Assembly (NCBI GenBank): GCA_963277665.1
Contig: OY728131.1
Span: 1,395,462,688-1,395,526,687 of the forward strand
Length of the DNA stretch: 64,000 nucleotides
Direction: 5' to 3'
DNA from: Viscum album
Taxonomy: Eukaryota > Streptophyta > Magnoliopsida > Santalales > Viscaceae
Shown: one piece after another, positions 62,866 to 64,000 of the stretch
Layout: each line of letters begins with the position of its first letter
How positions within the stretch are numbered: the first letter of the stretch is position 1
Notes under the pieces: model-generated
Databases searched by the model: none
What the model was told of the DNA's origin: nothing
What the model saw: only the letters and a program-made list of their open reading frames with translations
Translations under genes and position numbers: made by a program

Positions 62866-63130
62866 GTGACATCCTATCCCCACACCACCAGCTTGGGAAA
62901 GACTGATGTCCCACTAACCATTGGTAACATTCATTAAAAATAAAATTAAGGAAATAAATTCTTATGGTTTAGTAATATTATCGGGAACAATTTACCATTA
63001 AATATAAACTAACTAATAGTATGACACCATAATATAATCTAAAAAAATGATGCATGAATCATCATAAGAATATACTTTAGTATATAACATATCCATATAC
63101 AAAAATAAAAATGTGACAACTAACATTATT
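62866..63130 (-). repeat. Possible LTR-like sequence, right copy of a direct repeat
   Basis: It begins 'tttgtgacatcctatcccc' and resembles 57095-57345 over about 250 bases with many differences. It stops where CACTA-like palindromic repeats begin near 63140. Confidence 0.35.
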
Positions 63131-63139
63131 AAAAGACAC

Positions 63140-64000
63140 ATGTTCAAAAACCAATTTTAATGTCGCATTTTTTCACATCGGTTTTCGTGAACCGATGTAA
63201 AAATCTATGAAAACCAATTTATCACGTCTGTTATTATATAACCGAAGGGAAAATCCATTTTGTTTCATTTTTAGATCGGTTTAAAATAACCGACGTGACA
63301 AATCAATTTTAATGACTTTTTCACATCGGTTATTTAATAACCGATTTGAATTTTTTTTCAAACATGCAGTTACTTTTCCAAGATTTTTTTTCATAGATCA
63401 CAGATCTCAAATAGTGTTACGGATCAAAAGTTATAGCCATCATAAGTTGATCATCTCTAAATGTAGTCTTAGGGAAGCCCAATTTCCAAAGGCCATAACA
63501 TTTACTCCATAACTCTATTTGAGCTCTATGACCTATAAAATTGAATCTTGGGAAATGAAAACTTTTTTTAACATTATTCAGGTCATTTATTAAATAACCT
63601 ACATTAAAAATACCTTTTAAATATGGTTATTAAATAATCAATGTGAAAATGTCATAAAAATTGATTTTTCACATTAGTTATTTAATAACGGATGGGAAAA
63701 AGTTATTAAAATTTATATTTTCATGTAAGTTATTTAATAACTGACCTAAAAACGGTTTACAAACATGTATTTATTTTCAAAATATTAGATTATATAGGAC
63801 ATGGTGCTCAAAATGAGTTATATATGAAAAGTTATGAGCATCAGAAGTTGATCATCTCTAAATGAAGTCTTAGGGAAGGCCAATTTTCGAAGGCCATAAC
63901 TTTTAATCTGTAACTATGTTTGAGCTCCATGATCTATCAAATCAAATCTTGGGAAATTAAATACATGTTTTATAACATTTTTCATGTTTTTTATTTAATA
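63140..64000. repeat. CACTA-like subterminal DNA with a 401-bp tandem repeat and palindromes
   Basis: Inverted pairs ACATCGGTT...AACCGATGT occur at 63175-63198 and 63322-63346, and degenerate forms ('cagttatttaataactg'-like) near 63230, 63590, 63680 and 63735. A longer unit repeats directly: 'caaacatg(c/t)a' at 63359 and 63760, and 'gatcatctctaaatg' at 63449 and 63850, both offset 401. The second copy runs off the window. Such palindrome-bearing repeats are usual in the ends of large plant CACTA elements. The frame at 63312-63512 is a shadow of the repeat. Confidence 0.65.

Overview
The window is plant nuclear DNA, almost certainly from a flowering plant, and reads as an intergenic repeat landscape. 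I found no intact protein-coding gene, tRNA or rRNA. Everything recognisable is satellite DNA or transposable-element sequence in some state of decay. The plant assignment rests on chromodomain-bearing Ty3/gypsy elements of Tekay/Del type primed by initiator-Met tRNA, a SIRE/Maximus-type Ty1/copia relic, a hAT element with an 8-bp duplication, and CACTA (En/Spm) TNP2 transposase remnants. Most of the window is strongly AT-rich. The second gypsy element (42.6-53.1 kb) and a G-rich tract at 27.05-27.33 kb are the main exceptions. The species cannot be named from this sequence.

Layout. Positions 1 to about 2200 are a diverged tandem satellite (about 335-bp unit made of two related halves of about 167 bp) running off the left edge. 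About 4.65-23.74 kb is a very old copia element on the minus strand: right-hand 5' LTR, primer-binding site at 22.35 kb, gag near 20 kb, integrase near 18.4 kb, RT near 17.6 kb, RNase H near 16.9 kb. Its left-hand 3' LTR is split by a chromodomain gypsy element, also on the minus strand (5385-15758). That element has 3.85-kb LTRs around only 2.67 kb of internal DNA, because most of gag, the protease and the first half of RT are deleted.

A hAT element (24693-27493, 8-bp duplication CCTTGTGA) follows. It carries terminal GGGT-rich repeats, a G-rich block and a probable copia RT/RNase H fragment. From about 28.24 to perhaps 55.72 kb lies a large, decayed CACTA element on the plus strand, recognised by TNP2, DUF4218 and DUF4216 fragments and by subterminal repeats. 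It was invaded by a second chromodomain gypsy element on the plus strand (42598-53132), whose untranslated leader holds a 0.5-kb tandem duplication and a seven-copy, about 93-bp minisatellite built on ACACGCCGTGT.

The right end (57-64 kb) holds a pair of diverged direct repeats that may be LTR fragments. At the very edge is a 401-bp tandem repeat with ACATCGGTT/AACCGATGT palindromes, typical of CACTA-like subterminal DNA.

The relative order of events can be read from nesting. The copia element is older than the first gypsy element, and the CACTA element is older than the second. Both gypsy elements carry mostly CAG-to-TAG and CGA-to-TGA stops, the pattern expected from cytosine deamination in methylated plant CHG and CG contexts. 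No novel functional system is evident. The most unusual items are the leader minisatellite, the LTR-heavy deletion derivative, and the satellite array.
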